Of a stretch of DNA of 64,000 bases, positions 35,466-44,300 are shown piece after piece. The notes under the pieces are model-generated. The model made no database searches and was not told the origin of the DNA. It was given only the letters and a program-made list of their open reading frames with translations. Every line of letters begins with the position of its first letter. The stretch's first letter is position 1. The position numbers were made by a program, and so were the translations under genes. Location of the stretch: the NCBI RefSeq assembly GCF_001483755.1, contig NZ_LQBK01000005.1, positions 54,533-118,532 on the forward strand, written 5' to 3'. Source of the DNA: Kocuria rosea subsp. polaris (GTDB lineage: Bacteria > Actinomycetota > Actinomycetes > Actinomycetales > Micrococcaceae).

Positions 35466-36218
35466 TCAGTTGAGGGCGGCGCCCCGGTAGACCTGGGCGA
35501 CCTGCTCCTCGGAGAGCCGGGTGTCGATCACGGTGGTCCCCTCGGGGTCGTCGCGCAGGAAGCGGACGGGTCCGTGCGAGCCGACCTCCAGGAGCAGCGC
35601 GGCCTCGGCGTCGTAGACGGCCTCCACGACCGTGCTGAAGCGGTCCCCCTGCACCGGGGTCACGGACAGCCCCAGCCGGGCACGGACCCGGCCGCCGTCC
35701 ACGGCGGCGCTCCCCGCGCCGTCCTCGGTGACCTCCCCGGTGACCTCCCCGGTGCCGTCCTCGGTGGAGCTCGTGCTGGAACTCGCGGTGGAGCTCGCAG
35801 GGGAACTCCCGGTGGCGGCCCCGTCCTGGCCGACCGGCTCGAGGGCGAGCTCCCGGACCACGCCCACGCCGTGGTCCACGACGTTCGCCAGGCGTGCGCC
35901 CAACCGGCCCTGCGCGGTCGCGAAGGCCCGCCGGAGCCGGGCCGTCCACCACAGGGCGGTGGCCACGAGCAGCACGGCGATGAGGGCGAGGAGCAGCAGG
36001 GAGCCGGACCGGGACCACTGCTGCCACAGCAGGACCACGGCGAGCGCGGTCAGCACGGGGACCACCAGCAGCAGCGACGTGCCCAGGCGCTCGCCCAGGG
36101 AGGGCCGGCCGGCGGCCCCGTCGTCGCCGGAGGCGGTGCGCAGCCGCCGCATGACCTGGACGTCGAAGTCGCGATCGTCCGCGGGTACGGGCCGGGGCCA
36201 GGTGCCGAGGGAGTCCAT
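35466..36218 (-). CDS. Two-helix membrane protein, unknown function
   Basis: The 250-residue protein has two adjacent transmembrane helices (about residues 45-63 and 70-90), a cytoplasmic Ser/Thr/Gly-rich linker, and a folded C-terminal part of about 75 residues without a recognised domain. ATG 36218 is chosen over 36227 because CATAAT (36231-36226) covers the upstream ATG and lies 7 nt before 36218, giving a leaderless message. It is divergent from the MarR gene. Confidence 0.6.
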   Translation of the reverse strand: MDSLGTWPRPVPADDRDFDVQVMRRLRTASGDDGAAGRPSLGERLGTSLLLVVPVLTALAVVLLWQQWSRSGSLLLLALIAVLLVATALWWTARLRRAFATAQGRLGARLANVVDHGVGVVRELALEPVGQDGAATGSSPASSTASSSTSSTEDGTGEVTGEVTEDGAGSAAVDGGRVRARLGLSVTPVQGDRFSTVVEAVYDAEAALLLEVGSHGPVRFLRDDPEGTTVIDTRLSEEQVAQVYRGAALN

Positions 36219-36292
36219 GCGTCCCATTATGGGGCGCGCTCGGCGGCCGCGTTCCCATGATGCGTCAAGGACCGGCTCGTAGAATCGGCCCC

Positions 36293-36778
36293 ATGACCGA
36301 GACCCGATGGCTGTCCCCCGAGGAGCGAGAGGCCTGGCTGGCGCTCGTCTCCATCATGTTCACGCTGCCCGGCAGCATCGAGTCCCAGCTGCAGGCGGAG
36401 GCGGACCTCAGCCTCGCCGAGTACCTGGTCCTCGCGATGCTCTCGGAGGCCCCCGACCGGCGGCGGCGCATGTCGGACCTCGCGACGGCCACCAACACCT
36501 CCCAGTCCCGGCTGTCCCGGATCGTCGCACGCCTCGAGCGCGACGGCCTGGTGGTGCGCGCGGGCGGCGAGAAGGACAAGCGCGTGGTGCTCGCCGAGAT
36601 CACCGACCGCGGTCTGGAGCGGGTCGAGCAGGTGGCCCCGGGCCACGTGGAGCACGTCCGGCGGACCGTGATCGACCGGCTGACGCCCGTCCAGGTGCAG
36701 CAGCTCGCCCTGATCGGCCGGATGGTCGACGACTCCGCGTCCGGTCCCACGGCCCGGGAGCTGGCCGCGGACCAGTAG
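36293..36778 (+). CDS. MarR-family transcriptional regulator
   Basis: The 161-residue protein has the winged-helix MarR fold (RRRRMSDLATATNTSQSRLSRIVARLERDGLVVR) and dimerisation helices at both ends. TAGAAT (36280-36285) is 7 nt before the ATG, so the message is probably leaderless. It lies 64 bp before a DoxX gene whose promoter carries an inverted repeat in the spacer, making that gene its likely target. It could sense oxidants, although no Cys is present. Confidence 0.92.
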   Translation: MTETRWLSPEEREAWLALVSIMFTLPGSIESQLQAEADLSLAEYLVLAMLSEAPDRRRRMSDLATATNTSQSRLSRIVARLERDGLVVRAGGEKDKRVVLAEITDRGLERVEQVAPGHVEHVRRTVIDRLTPVQVQQLALIGRMVDDSASGPTARELAADQ

Positions 36779-36806
36779 TGACCCGCGGCACCCGCGAACC
36801 AAAAGC

Positions 36807-36836
36807 TTGACAGGGAAAGTAGTTTTCCCCTACGCT
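36807..36836 (+). promoter_or_regulatory. DoxX promoter with inverted-repeat operator in the spacer
   Basis: TTGACA (36807-36812) and TACGCT (36831-36836) are separated by 18 bp. The spacer contains GGGAAA-N5-TTTCCC (36813-36829), a perfect inverted repeat that a MarR dimer could occupy to block RNA polymerase. Transcription would begin about at the ATG (36843). Confidence 0.75.
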
Positions 36837-36842
36837 TGTGAC

Positions 36843-37328
36843 ATGTCCACAACTCAGGTGCCGCAGCGCACGTCCCCCGTCCGTTCCTCCGCCCCCGCCG
36901 CCGCCGAGTCCTCCGCGGCCTCCCTCGGCCTGACCGTCCTGCGCGTCGTCCTCGGCGTCACGTTCCTCCTGCACGGCTGGCAGAAGTTCACCGAGTGGAC
37001 CCTCGCCGGCACCCAGGCCGCCTTCGCCCAGATGGGCGTCCCGGCCGCCGAGCTCGCGGCACCGGTGGTCGCCGTCCTCGAGCTCGTGGGCGGGCTGATG
37101 CTCCTCCTGGGTCTCGGCACCCGCGTGGTCGCCGCCCTGCTCGCCCTCGTCATGCTGGGCGCCCTCGTGCTCGTGCACCTGCCCGCGGGCTTCTTCGTGG
37201 CCGACGGCGGGATCGAGCTCGTCCTGCTGCTCGCCGCCGCGTCCGCCCTCTTCGCCCTGGCCGGTGCCGGCCGCTGGTCGCTGGACCACGTCGTCGCGGC
37301 GAAGCGCCGCGCGGCCGCCCGCGCCTGA
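36843..37328 (+). CDS. DoxX-family membrane protein
   Basis: The 161-residue protein has a polar leader (1-30) and four helices with the DoxX motifs LRVVLGVTFLLHGWQKF and ELVGGLMLLLGLGTRV. DoxX proteins act in the membrane, in some species with SOD and thiosulfate sulfurtransferase in oxidant defence. Transcription probably starts at the ATG itself. Control by the upstream MarR protein is inferred from the promoter. Confidence 0.92.
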   Translation: MSTTQVPQRTSPVRSSAPAAAESSAASLGLTVLRVVLGVTFLLHGWQKFTEWTLAGTQAAFAQMGVPAAELAAPVVAVLELVGGLMLLLGLGTRVVAALLALVMLGALVLVHLPAGFFVADGGIELVLLLAAASALFALAGAGRWSLDHVVAAKRRAAARA

Positions 37329-37368
37329 TCCCGCCCGAGCCCTCGTCCGGGGACGCCGTGCCACCGGA

Positions 37369-37418
37369 ACGACGAGCCCCCCGGCCCAGCAGCACCCTGC
37401 GGGCCGGGGGCTCGTCGT
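37369..37418 (+). terminator. Terminator after DoxX gene
   Basis: Arms 37369-37387 and 37401-37418 pair with a single bulged C around a 13-nt loop. The rest of the 37329-37664 spacer holds no gene; a TAAAAT stretch at 37572-37577 could be a promoter element for the ABC exporter gene. Confidence 0.7.
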
Positions 37419-37664
37419 CGTCCCGGTGCCGCACCCCGTGCCGTCCTCCCGCGCCGATTTCCTGCACCGGCACCCCGTGCCGGCTCCCCGCGGGGAGGGC
37501 CCGTGCGAGGTCCGGGTCCGGTTCCGGCGGCGCTGCGCCGCGGCGGGTGCGGAGGTGTCGGCGCGGACGCGTAAAATCGTTCCCGGCGCGGCGCGCACGA
37601 GACCACCACCACGAGACCGCGCCGGATCCAGCGCGGGTGTTCCCCCGCAGATCGGGGCAGGCCC

Positions 37665-39536
37665 ATGAGCATGCAGAACTCGCCGTACATGGTGCTGTGG
37701 CGCACCGTCCAGGGCCAGGAGGTCAAGGACCGGAAGATCGACCGCGGCACGCTCCGGCGCATCGTCGCCTTCGCGCGCCCGCACCGGTCGCGGCTCACGG
37801 TGTTCCTGGTCGTCTCGGTGCTCACGGCCCTGCTCGGCGTGGTCACCCCGATCCTGGCCGGTGACGTGGTGCGCGCCATCAACGCCGGGGACGAGGTCTC
37901 CGTGGTGGTGTGGCTCGCGGTGGCCATCGCGGTGGTGGCGATCGTGGACGCGGGGCTGAACGTCCTCAACCGGTGGCTGTCCTCCCTGATCGGGGAGGGG
38001 CTCATCCTGGACCTGCGCACGGCCGTCTACGACCACGTGCAGCGGATGCCGATCGCCTTCTTCACCCGCACCCGCACGGGGGCCCTGGTCTCCCGGCTCA
38101 ACAACGACGTCATCGGCGCCCAGCGGGCGTTCTCCAACACGCTCTCGGGCGTGGTGAGCAACATCGTTTCCCTGATCCTCACGGTGATCGTCATGGTCTC
38201 GATCTCGTGGCAGGTCACCGCGCTGTCCGTGCTCCTGCTGCCGATCTTCCTGGTCCCGGCCCGGGCCATGGGCGGAAGGCTGGCGAGCCTCCAGCGGGAG
38301 GCGGCCCAGCACAACGCGTCCATGTCCACGCAGATGACCGAACGGTTCTCGGCCGGCGGCGCCACCCTGGTCAAGCTCTTCGGCCGGCCCGACGCCGAGG
38401 CGGCCGAGTTCGAGCGCCGCGCCGGCCGCGTCCGGGACATCGGCGTGCGGGTGGCCATGCTGCAGACCGTGTTCGTCACGGCCCTCACGCTGGTCTCCGC
38501 GCTCGCCCTCGCCCTGGTCTACGGGCTCGGCGGCGCGCAGGCGATCCTCGGCAACCTGGACGCGGGCGCGGTGGTGACCCTCGCCCTGCTGCTCACCCGG
38601 CTGTACACCCCGCTGACCATGCTCGCCAACGCCCGGATGGACGTCATGAGCGCCGTGGTGAGCTTCGAGCGGGTCTTCGAGATCCTCGACCTCGTCCCCC
38701 TGATCCAGGAGCGGCCCGGGGCCCGGGCGCTGCCGGCCGGTCCGGCGTCGGTGGAGTTCGACGACGTCCGGTTCGCCTACCCCTCCGCCGAGGAGGTCTC
38801 GCTGGCCTCGCTCGAGGACGTGGCGGTGCTCGACAGCCGGGGCGGCGAGGAGGTGCTGCACGGGGTGGGCTTCACCGTGCTGCCCGGGCAGACGGTGGCT
38901 CTCGTGGGGTCCTCCGGCGCGGGCAAGTCGACCATCGCCCAGCTCGTGGCCCGGCTCTACGACGTCACCTCGGGGGCCGTGCGGATCGGCGGGACGGACG
39001 TGCGGGACGCCACCTTCGCCTCGCTGCGGGAGACCATCGGGATGGTGACCCAGGACGGGCACCTGTTCCACGAGTCGATCCGGGACAACCTCGCCCTGGT
39101 GCGCCCGGAGGCCACGGACGACCAGCTGTGGGACGCGCTGGCCCGGGCCCGGATGGAGCACGTGATCCGTTCCCTCCCGGACGGGCTGGACACCGTGGTG
39201 GGCGAGCGCGGCTACCGGCTCTCGGGCGGGGAGCGGCAGCGGCTGACGATCGCCCGCCTGCTGCTCGCGGCCCCGCGCGTGGTGATCCTCGACGAGGCCA
39301 CGTCGGCGCTGGACTCCACCAACGAGGCCTACGTCCAGGCGGCCCTGGGCGAGGCGATGGCGGGGCGCACCGCCCTGGTCATCGCCCACCGGCTCTCGAC
39401 CATCCGCTCCGCCGACCAGATCCTGGTGGTCGAGGACGGCCGGATCGTGGAACGCGGCCGGCACGCCGAGCTGCTCGCCGTGAGCGGGCGCTACGCGGAG
39501 CTCTACGAGACGCAGTTCGCGGACCAGGAGGTCTGA
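37665..39536 (+). CDS. ABC exporter, fused membrane and ATPase domains
   Basis: This 623-residue half-transporter has six membrane helices in residues 40-330 and an ATPase domain from about 360. Visible motifs are Walker A GSSGAGKST (Lys421), signature LSGGERQR, Walker B VVILDEATSALD and H-loop IAHRLST. It should work as a homodimer exporting lipids, peptides or drugs. An unusual ~20-residue insertion (AEEVSLASLEDVAVLDSR) precedes the Walker A strand. A DUF421 gene follows 3 nt downstream. Confidence 0.94.
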   Translation: MSMQNSPYMVLWRTVQGQEVKDRKIDRGTLRRIVAFARPHRSRLTVFLVVSVLTALLGVVTPILAGDVVRAINAGDEVSVVVWLAVAIAVVAIVDAGLNVLNRWLSSLIGEGLILDLRTAVYDHVQRMPIAFFTRTRTGALVSRLNNDVIGAQRAFSNTLSGVVSNIVSLILTVIVMVSISWQVTALSVLLLPIFLVPARAMGGRLASLQREAAQHNASMSTQMTERFSAGGATLVKLFGRPDAEAAEFERRAGRVRDIGVRVAMLQTVFVTALTLVSALALALVYGLGGAQAILGNLDAGAVVTLALLLTRLYTPLTMLANARMDVMSAVVSFERVFEILDLVPLIQERPGARALPAGPASVEFDDVRFAYPSAEEVSLASLEDVAVLDSRGGEEVLHGVGFTVLPGQTVALVGSSGAGKSTIAQLVARLYDVTSGAVRIGGTDVRDATFASLRETIGMVTQDGHLFHESIRDNLALVRPEATDDQLWDALARARMEHVIRSLPDGLDTVVGERGYRLSGGERQRLTIARLLLAAPRVVILDEATSALDSTNEAYVQAALGEAMAGRTALVIAHRLSTIRSADQILVVEDGRIVERGRHAELLAVSGRYAELYETQFADQEV

Positions 39537-39539
39537 CCC

Positions 39540-40109
39540 GTGCTCGAGGACGCCGTGGCCCTCCTCGGCGTGGACGCCCCCGGGGCGCTGGCGGTGGTGG
39601 CCTCGGCCGTGGGCATCTATCTCGCGTTCCTGCTCATGGTGCGGCTCTTCGGCCAGCGCGTGCTCTCCCGGCTGTCGACCTTCGACGCGGTCGTGGCGGT
39701 CATGCTCGGCGCCGTGGCCGGGCGCGCGGTCCTGGGGGACACGCCCACCCTCGCCGCGGGCGTCCTGGGGCTCGGCACACTGTTCGCGCTCGAGGCGGCC
39801 TTCGGCCAGCTCCGCGCGGGGATCCGCGTGTCGGCGCTGATGAACAACCAGGCGGTCCTGCTGATGGCCGGCGGGCGGGTGCTGGAGGCCAACCTCCGCC
39901 GGGTCCACGTGGTGGAGTCGGAGCTCTTCGGGGCCCTGCGGGAGGCGGGCGTGCGCAGCCCCGGCGAGATCGCGTGCGTGGTCTTCGAGGCCTCCGGCAC
40001 GATCAGCGTCCTGCGGCGCGGCACGCCGCTCGACCCCCGGCTGCTCGCCGGCGTCAGGGACGCCCACCTGGTCCCGGAGGAGCTGCTGGGGGACCCGCAC
40101 CGGGACTGA
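39540..40109 (+). CDS. DUF421 (YetF-like) membrane protein
   Basis: GTG 39540 lies 3 nt after the ABC exporter stop, so the genes are co-transcribed. The 189-residue protein has three helices (about 15-95) followed by a small cytoplasmic domain with VLRRGTPLDP, as in YetF-like DUF421 proteins. Their role is not defined; some are linked to sporulation or envelope stress. Confidence 0.88.
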   Translation: MLEDAVALLGVDAPGALAVVASAVGIYLAFLLMVRLFGQRVLSRLSTFDAVVAVMLGAVAGRAVLGDTPTLAAGVLGLGTLFALEAAFGQLRAGIRVSALMNNQAVLLMAGGRVLEANLRRVHVVESELFGALREAGVRSPGEIACVVFEASGTISVLRRGTPLDPRLLAGVRDAHLVPEELLGDPHRD

Positions 40110-40274
40110 GCCCGCCGCGCCCCGTTCGCGGGACGCTCCGTCCGCCGCACCCCGTGGCGAGGTCCCGTTCGCCGTGCGCCTCGCACCGAGTGGCCCTGTC
40201 TCCGGTGCGTCCGCCCCGCGGTGCGTCCGCCCCGCCGTGTGTCCGGCCCGCGGTCCCGCGCGGCCGGGGCGGCC

Positions 40275-41282
40275 TCACCGGGCGGCCGGGGCGAGCTCGG
40301 TCACCACCTCGCCGGTCGCGGTCGAGTCGTCGCGCAGCATCCAGCCCATGCGCTTGTGGGTGCGGACCCCCACGTCGGACTCCACGACCTGGACCCCCGG
40401 CGCGGCGGCCTGCAGCTCCGCCTCGACGTCGAAGATGTCCCCGGGGGTGCGCAGCCAGAGCAGGAACGTGAGGTTGGTGTCGCCGGTGGTGGAGGCGCAC
40501 AGGCGCAGCGTCCGGTAGGTGCGCAGGGTGCGCACGGCCGCCTCGAGCTGCGCCGGCGGGACCCGGACGTACCACTGGCACGACACCGGGTAGCCGGAGT
40601 ACTGCTGGGCCAGTTCGCAGCGGAGGGCCACGAGGCCGGTCTCGAGCACCTGGCGCAGGTGCCGGGCGGCCGTCGTCGGATGGGTGCCCGTCGCGGCCGC
40701 GATCTCGGCGGCGGTGGCGCGCCCGTCGCCCTGGAGCACGGCCGTCAGCTCCTCGAGGCGGGCGGGAACGGCGCCGTGGGGACGGTGCGCCTCCGTCCGC
40801 AGGGCGCCCACGCGGCGCTGCTGCTCCGGGGAGAGGACGTCGAGGCGCCAGTTGTTGCCGATCGCGTGGAGCCGGGTGGCCACCGTGAGCTGGGCCCGCA
40901 GGATCGCCGGGTCCGCCCGCACCAGCGGCAGCACGTCCTGGGTCATCTGCTCCCAGCTGCGGGTGAGGACGGTGAGCCGGACGTCCCAGGCGCGCGCGGA
41001 CTCCTCCACGGTGCCGATCTCCGGCACCGCGCACAGCCGCTCCAGCACCTCGGCCCGGCGGCCCGGGCGGCACTCGAGGCCGATGAAGGTGGCGCAGCCC
41101 TGCGTGCCGGAGGTGCCGAGGTGGGCGGTGACCCAGGTGCGGCCGTCGGCCCGCAGCCGGTCCCAGCGAGCGGCGAGGGTGCTGGGGTGGCGGCCGAGCG
41201 CGGCCCCCAGCTGGGTCCAGGTCGCCCGCGGAGCGATCTGCAGGGCATGGACGAGCTCGAGGTCCTCCACGGGCAGTTCCAT
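40275..41282 (-). CDS. Lrp/AsnC-type regulator with two modules in one chain
   Basis: The 335-residue protein is twice the usual Lrp length. Residues 1-145 and about 165-335 each contain an AsnC-type helix-turn-helix (LGAALGRHPSTLAARW and EIAAATGTHPTTAARH) followed by a RAM-like sensor domain. The fused form may replace a homodimer. It is divergent, over 124 bp, from the DUF5058 operon and is its likely regulator, sensing an amino acid. AATC-N7-GATT at 41307-41321 could be a binding site. Confidence 0.88.
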   Translation of the reverse strand: MELPVEDLELVHALQIAPRATWTQLGAALGRHPSTLAARWDRLRADGRTWVTAHLGTSGTQGCATFIGLECRPGRRAEVLERLCAVPEIGTVEESARAWDVRLTVLTRSWEQMTQDVLPLVRADPAILRAQLTVATRLHAIGNNWRLDVLSPEQQRRVGALRTEAHRPHGAVPARLEELTAVLQGDGRATAAEIAAATGTHPTTAARHLRQVLETGLVALRCELAQQYSGYPVSCQWYVRVPPAQLEAAVRTLRTYRTLRLCASTTGDTNLTFLLWLRTPGDIFDVEAELQAAAPGVQVVESDVGVRTHKRMGWMLRDDSTATGEVVTELAPAAR

Positions 41283-41406
41283 GCTGGTTCCTTCGGTCAG
41301 AAGCGGAATCTGTGCAGGATTTCAGGATATCGGGTCGAGGTGATCGGCGTCACGTCACGCTCGGAGAAAGCACCCGCCACCGATCCGACCACCACTGGGA
41401 GCTCCC

Positions 41407-42162
41407 ATGAAACTGCGCACCGTTGTCGACGGCGCCTCCACCGACATCCTGTCCGTGGCGAACCTGCCCGTGCTGTGGATCTGCGCCCTCGGCGTCTTCG
41501 CCGTCATCGTCGTCCAGACCCTCATCTACGTCCGGGCCGCCCGCACGGCGGCTCCCGCCGCCGGGGTGAGCCCCGCCGAGCTCAGGACCTCCTTCCGCGC
41601 CGGGGCGGTCTCGGCGGTCGGCCCGTCCCTGGCCGTGGCCCTCGTCGCCGTGGCGCTGCTGACCGTCTTCGGCACCCCGGCCGTGCTCGTGCGGATCGGG
41701 CTGATCGGGTCGGTGTCCTTCGAGACCGGCGCCGCCAGCATCGCCGCGGGCAGCATGGGCGCCGATCTCGGCGGTCCGACCTACACGCAGGGCGTGTTCG
41801 CCGTGGCGTTCATGGCGATGAGCCTGGGCGGGGCGATGTGGATGCTCGCCACGCTGATCCTCACCCCGCTGCTCAAGCGCGGCGACGTCAGCCTGCGCAA
41901 GGTCAATCCCGCGGTGATGACGGTGGTCCCCGGGGCGGCCCTGCTCGCGGCCTTCTTCGCCCTCGGGCTCGGGGAGCTGCCCAAGTCCGGCAACCACGTG
42001 GTGGCCTTCGTCGCCTCCGCGGCCACGATGGCCGCCTTCCTCGGGATCGCCAAGGTGCTCCGGCGCCAGTGGATCCGCGAGTGGGCCCTGGGCATCGCCA
42101 TCCTGACCGCCTTGGTCGTCACCTACTTCACTGTCGGCGCCGGCGTCTTCCCCAGCGCCTGA
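41407..42162 (+). CDS. DUF5058-family membrane protein
   Basis: This 251-residue protein has about six helices and the conserved stretches VGPSLAVALVAVALL and GGPTYTQGVFAVAFMAMSLGGAMWM that mark DUF5058, a family without known function. Its operon partner is another polytopic protein of equal size, and the third gene is a soluble hydrolase, so the two membrane proteins probably form a transporter. AGG-rich bases are absent; the ATG at 41407 follows GGGAGCTCCC. Confidence 0.88.
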   Translation: MKLRTVVDGASTDILSVANLPVLWICALGVFAVIVVQTLIYVRAARTAAPAAGVSPAELRTSFRAGAVSAVGPSLAVALVAVALLTVFGTPAVLVRIGLIGSVSFETGAASIAAGSMGADLGGPTYTQGVFAVAFMAMSLGGAMWMLATLILTPLLKRGDVSLRKVNPAVMTVVPGAALLAAFFALGLGELPKSGNHVVAFVASAATMAAFLGIAKVLRRQWIREWALGIAILTALVVTYFTVGAGVFPSA

Positions 42163-42194
42163 GCCCGCGCCCGAGACCACCGAAGGACTCCGCC

Positions 42195-42944
42195 ATGACC
42201 ACCGTGACCCACACCGACTCCGCCCTGCAGCGCTTCGACGCGACCACCGCCCGCTGGGGCCGTCTGACGATGATCGCCGGGCTGGTCTTCGCCCTGGCCG
42301 GCCCCGCCTACCTCGTCCTCTTCAGCGGCCTGGACGTGGACCAGGCCCGGATCTGGACCGCCCTGCTGGCGATCGCCGGCACCTTCGGGGTGCTCTGGGT
42401 CGTGGAGCCGCTGACCTACTACCCGATCCTGGGCCAGGCCTCGATGTACCAGGCGTTCATGATCGGCAACATCTCCAACAAGCTGCTGCCCTCGGCGCTG
42501 ATCGCCCAGGCGGCCATCGGCGCCAAGCCGGGCATCCGGCGCGGTGAGCTCGCGGCGGTGATGGCCATCGGCGGCGCGGCGACGGTGCACCTCGTCTCGC
42601 TGCTGGTCTTCGTCGGCGTCCTCGGGACCTGGCTGGTCAGTGTCGTCCCGGCCGACGTCGTGGCCGTGGTGCAGACGTACATCCTGCCCTCGGTCCTCGG
42701 CGCGGTGCTCGTGCAGGCGATCGTCTCCACGCGCAGCCTGCGCATGACGGTCATCGCCGGCGTCGTATCCGCCGCCGTCGTGTTCGTCCTCGTGCCCACC
42801 ATCCCCTCGCTCGCCTTCTTCGGGACCGCCATCGCGGTGATCAGCACCGCTGTGCTGGCCTGGTTCCTGCGCGACCGCTCCGCCCCGGCCGACCCGGTCG
42901 CGGACAAGGTGCAGGACCCCGCGGACGAATTCCCCATCGACTAG
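42195..42944 (+). CDS. Six-helix membrane protein, partner of DUF5058
   Basis: The 249-residue protein has about six helices. MYQAFMIGNISNKLLPSALI and GIRRGELAAVMAIGGAA are its most striking segments. I do not recognise the family. It starts 32 nt after the DUF5058 gene and is followed 29 nt later by an M20 hydrolase. The matched size and topology suggest a two-subunit permease, an inference from context only. Confidence 0.75.
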   Translation: MTTVTHTDSALQRFDATTARWGRLTMIAGLVFALAGPAYLVLFSGLDVDQARIWTALLAIAGTFGVLWVVEPLTYYPILGQASMYQAFMIGNISNKLLPSALIAQAAIGAKPGIRRGELAAVMAIGGAATVHLVSLLVFVGVLGTWLVSVVPADVVAVVQTYILPSVLGAVLVQAIVSTRSLRMTVIAGVVSAAVVFVLVPTIPSLAFFGTAIAVISTAVLAWFLRDRSAPADPVADKVQDPADEFPID

Positions 42945-42973
42945 TGCCGTTCCCTCGAAAGGACCCCCACGCC

Positions 42974-44200
42974 ATGAGCACCACCACGGACCTGACGCCG
43001 ACCGACGAGCTGCGCCGGCAGATGCACCAGCTGTACCGCGAGCTGCACGCGAGCCCGGAGCTGTCCATGCAGGAGCACGCCACCGCGGCCCTGATCGAGC
43101 AGCGGCTCGGTGCCCTGGGCATCGAGAACTTCCGGTGCGGCGGCACCGGCGTCGTCGGGGTGCTGCACAACGGCGACGGGCCCACGGTGGCCTTCCGCGC
43201 CGACACCGACGGCCTGCCGCTGGCCGAGGACACCGGCGTGGACTACGCCAGCACGGCCACCGGACGGCTGGAGGACGGGACCGAGGTCCCCGTGATGCAC
43301 GGCTGCGGTCATGACACCCACGTGGCGGTGCTGCTCACGGCCGCCGAGCTGCTGGCCGGCGCGCGCGAGGCCTGGGCCGGGACCGTGGTGCTGATCTTCC
43401 AGCCGGGGGAGGAGACCGCCGCCGGCGCCCGGGCCATGCTCGAGGACGGCCTGTGGGAGCGGGCGCCGCTGCCGGAGGTCGTCCTCGGCCAGCACGTGAT
43501 GCCCTCCCGGGCGGGCACGGTCAGCTACTCGGTGGGCGATGCCATGGCGCTGGCCGACTCGTGGCGGGTGACCGTGCACGGCGAGGGGGCGCACGCGTCC
43601 CAGCCGCAGGACGCCACCGACCCCATCGTGCTCGGGGCGCACATGATCACCCGGATCCAGACCATCGTCTCCCGCGAGATCGACGCGCGCCGGGCCGCGG
43701 TGGTCACCGTCGCGACCTTCCACGGCGGGCTGAAGGAGAACATCATCCCGGCGTCGGCCGAGTTCACGCTCAACGTGCGCACCTTCGATCCCGCCGTCCG
43801 GGAGCACGTGCTGGGCGCGCTGCGGCGGATCATCGCCGCGGAGGCGGCCGCCTCCGGCGCCCCGGAGCCGGAGATCGAGGAGATCTCGACCTTCCCCCGC
43901 AACTACAACGACCCCGGGGCCACCACCGCTCTCGTCGAGCGGTTCCGGCAGGTGCTGGGGGAGGACAACGTGCTGGAGATCGAGCCGCCGATGGGCTCGG
44001 AGGACTTCGGTGCCCTCGGCGCGGCGATCGGCGTGCCCTCGGTGTTCTGGATGTTCGGCGGCCACGACGACGCCGCCCTCGCGGGAGAGGGCCCCGTGCC
44101 GGTGAACCACTCCCCGTTCTTCGCCCCGGTGATCGAGCCGACCCTCTCCACCGGGCTGCGGGCCGCCCTCACCGCGATCCTCTCCCGCGTGGGCCGCTGA
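42974..44200 (+). CDS. M20-family metallo-hydrolase (amidohydrolase)
   Basis: ATG 42974 follows AAAGGA; the in-frame GTG at 42944 lacks a ribosome site. The 408-residue enzyme has the M20D motifs: DTDGLPL, HGCGHDTH (zinc His-Asp), GEETAAGAR (catalytic Glu), and PMGSEDFG with NHSPFF at the C-terminus. The group includes N-acyl-amino acid deacylases and indole-acetyl-amino acid hydrolases. With the adjacent membrane pair and Lrp-like regulator, it probably hydrolyses an imported N-acylated amino acid. Confidence 0.93.
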   Translation: MSTTTDLTPTDELRRQMHQLYRELHASPELSMQEHATAALIEQRLGALGIENFRCGGTGVVGVLHNGDGPTVAFRADTDGLPLAEDTGVDYASTATGRLEDGTEVPVMHGCGHDTHVAVLLTAAELLAGAREAWAGTVVLIFQPGEETAAGARAMLEDGLWERAPLPEVVLGQHVMPSRAGTVSYSVGDAMALADSWRVTVHGEGAHASQPQDATDPIVLGAHMITRIQTIVSREIDARRAAVVTVATFHGGLKENIIPASAEFTLNVRTFDPAVREHVLGALRRIIAAEAAASGAPEPEIEEISTFPRNYNDPGATTALVERFRQVLGEDNVLEIEPPMGSEDFGALGAAIGVPSVFWMFGGHDDAALAGEGPVPVNHSPFFAPVIEPTLSTGLRAALTAILSRVGR

Positions 44201-44231
44201 CCGAGGCCCGTGCCGGCGGCCTGCTGCGGCG

Positions 44232-44281
44232 GTGCGAGAACGCCGGCCCGGTTCCGGGAGGAACCGGGCCGGCGCTCGCAC
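44232..44281. terminator. Bidirectional terminator between M20 and sdaA genes
   Basis: Two stacked stems, 44232-44238 with 44275-44281 and 44241-44255 with 44260-44274, close a 4-nt GGGA loop. This is a very stable hairpin between convergent operons. Confidence 0.88.
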
Positions 44282-44300
44282 GTGCTCGGCCGGGACGGGC

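Noticed and set aside
36600..40100. Leftward open frame of over 1100 codons
   Set aside because: It is the antisense of MarR, DoxX, ABC exporter and DUF421 genes and has no recognisable domain.
39901..42010. CCACGTGG hexamers near 39908 and 41994 as operators
   Set aside because: They lie inside coding sequence and reflect common His-Val codons.
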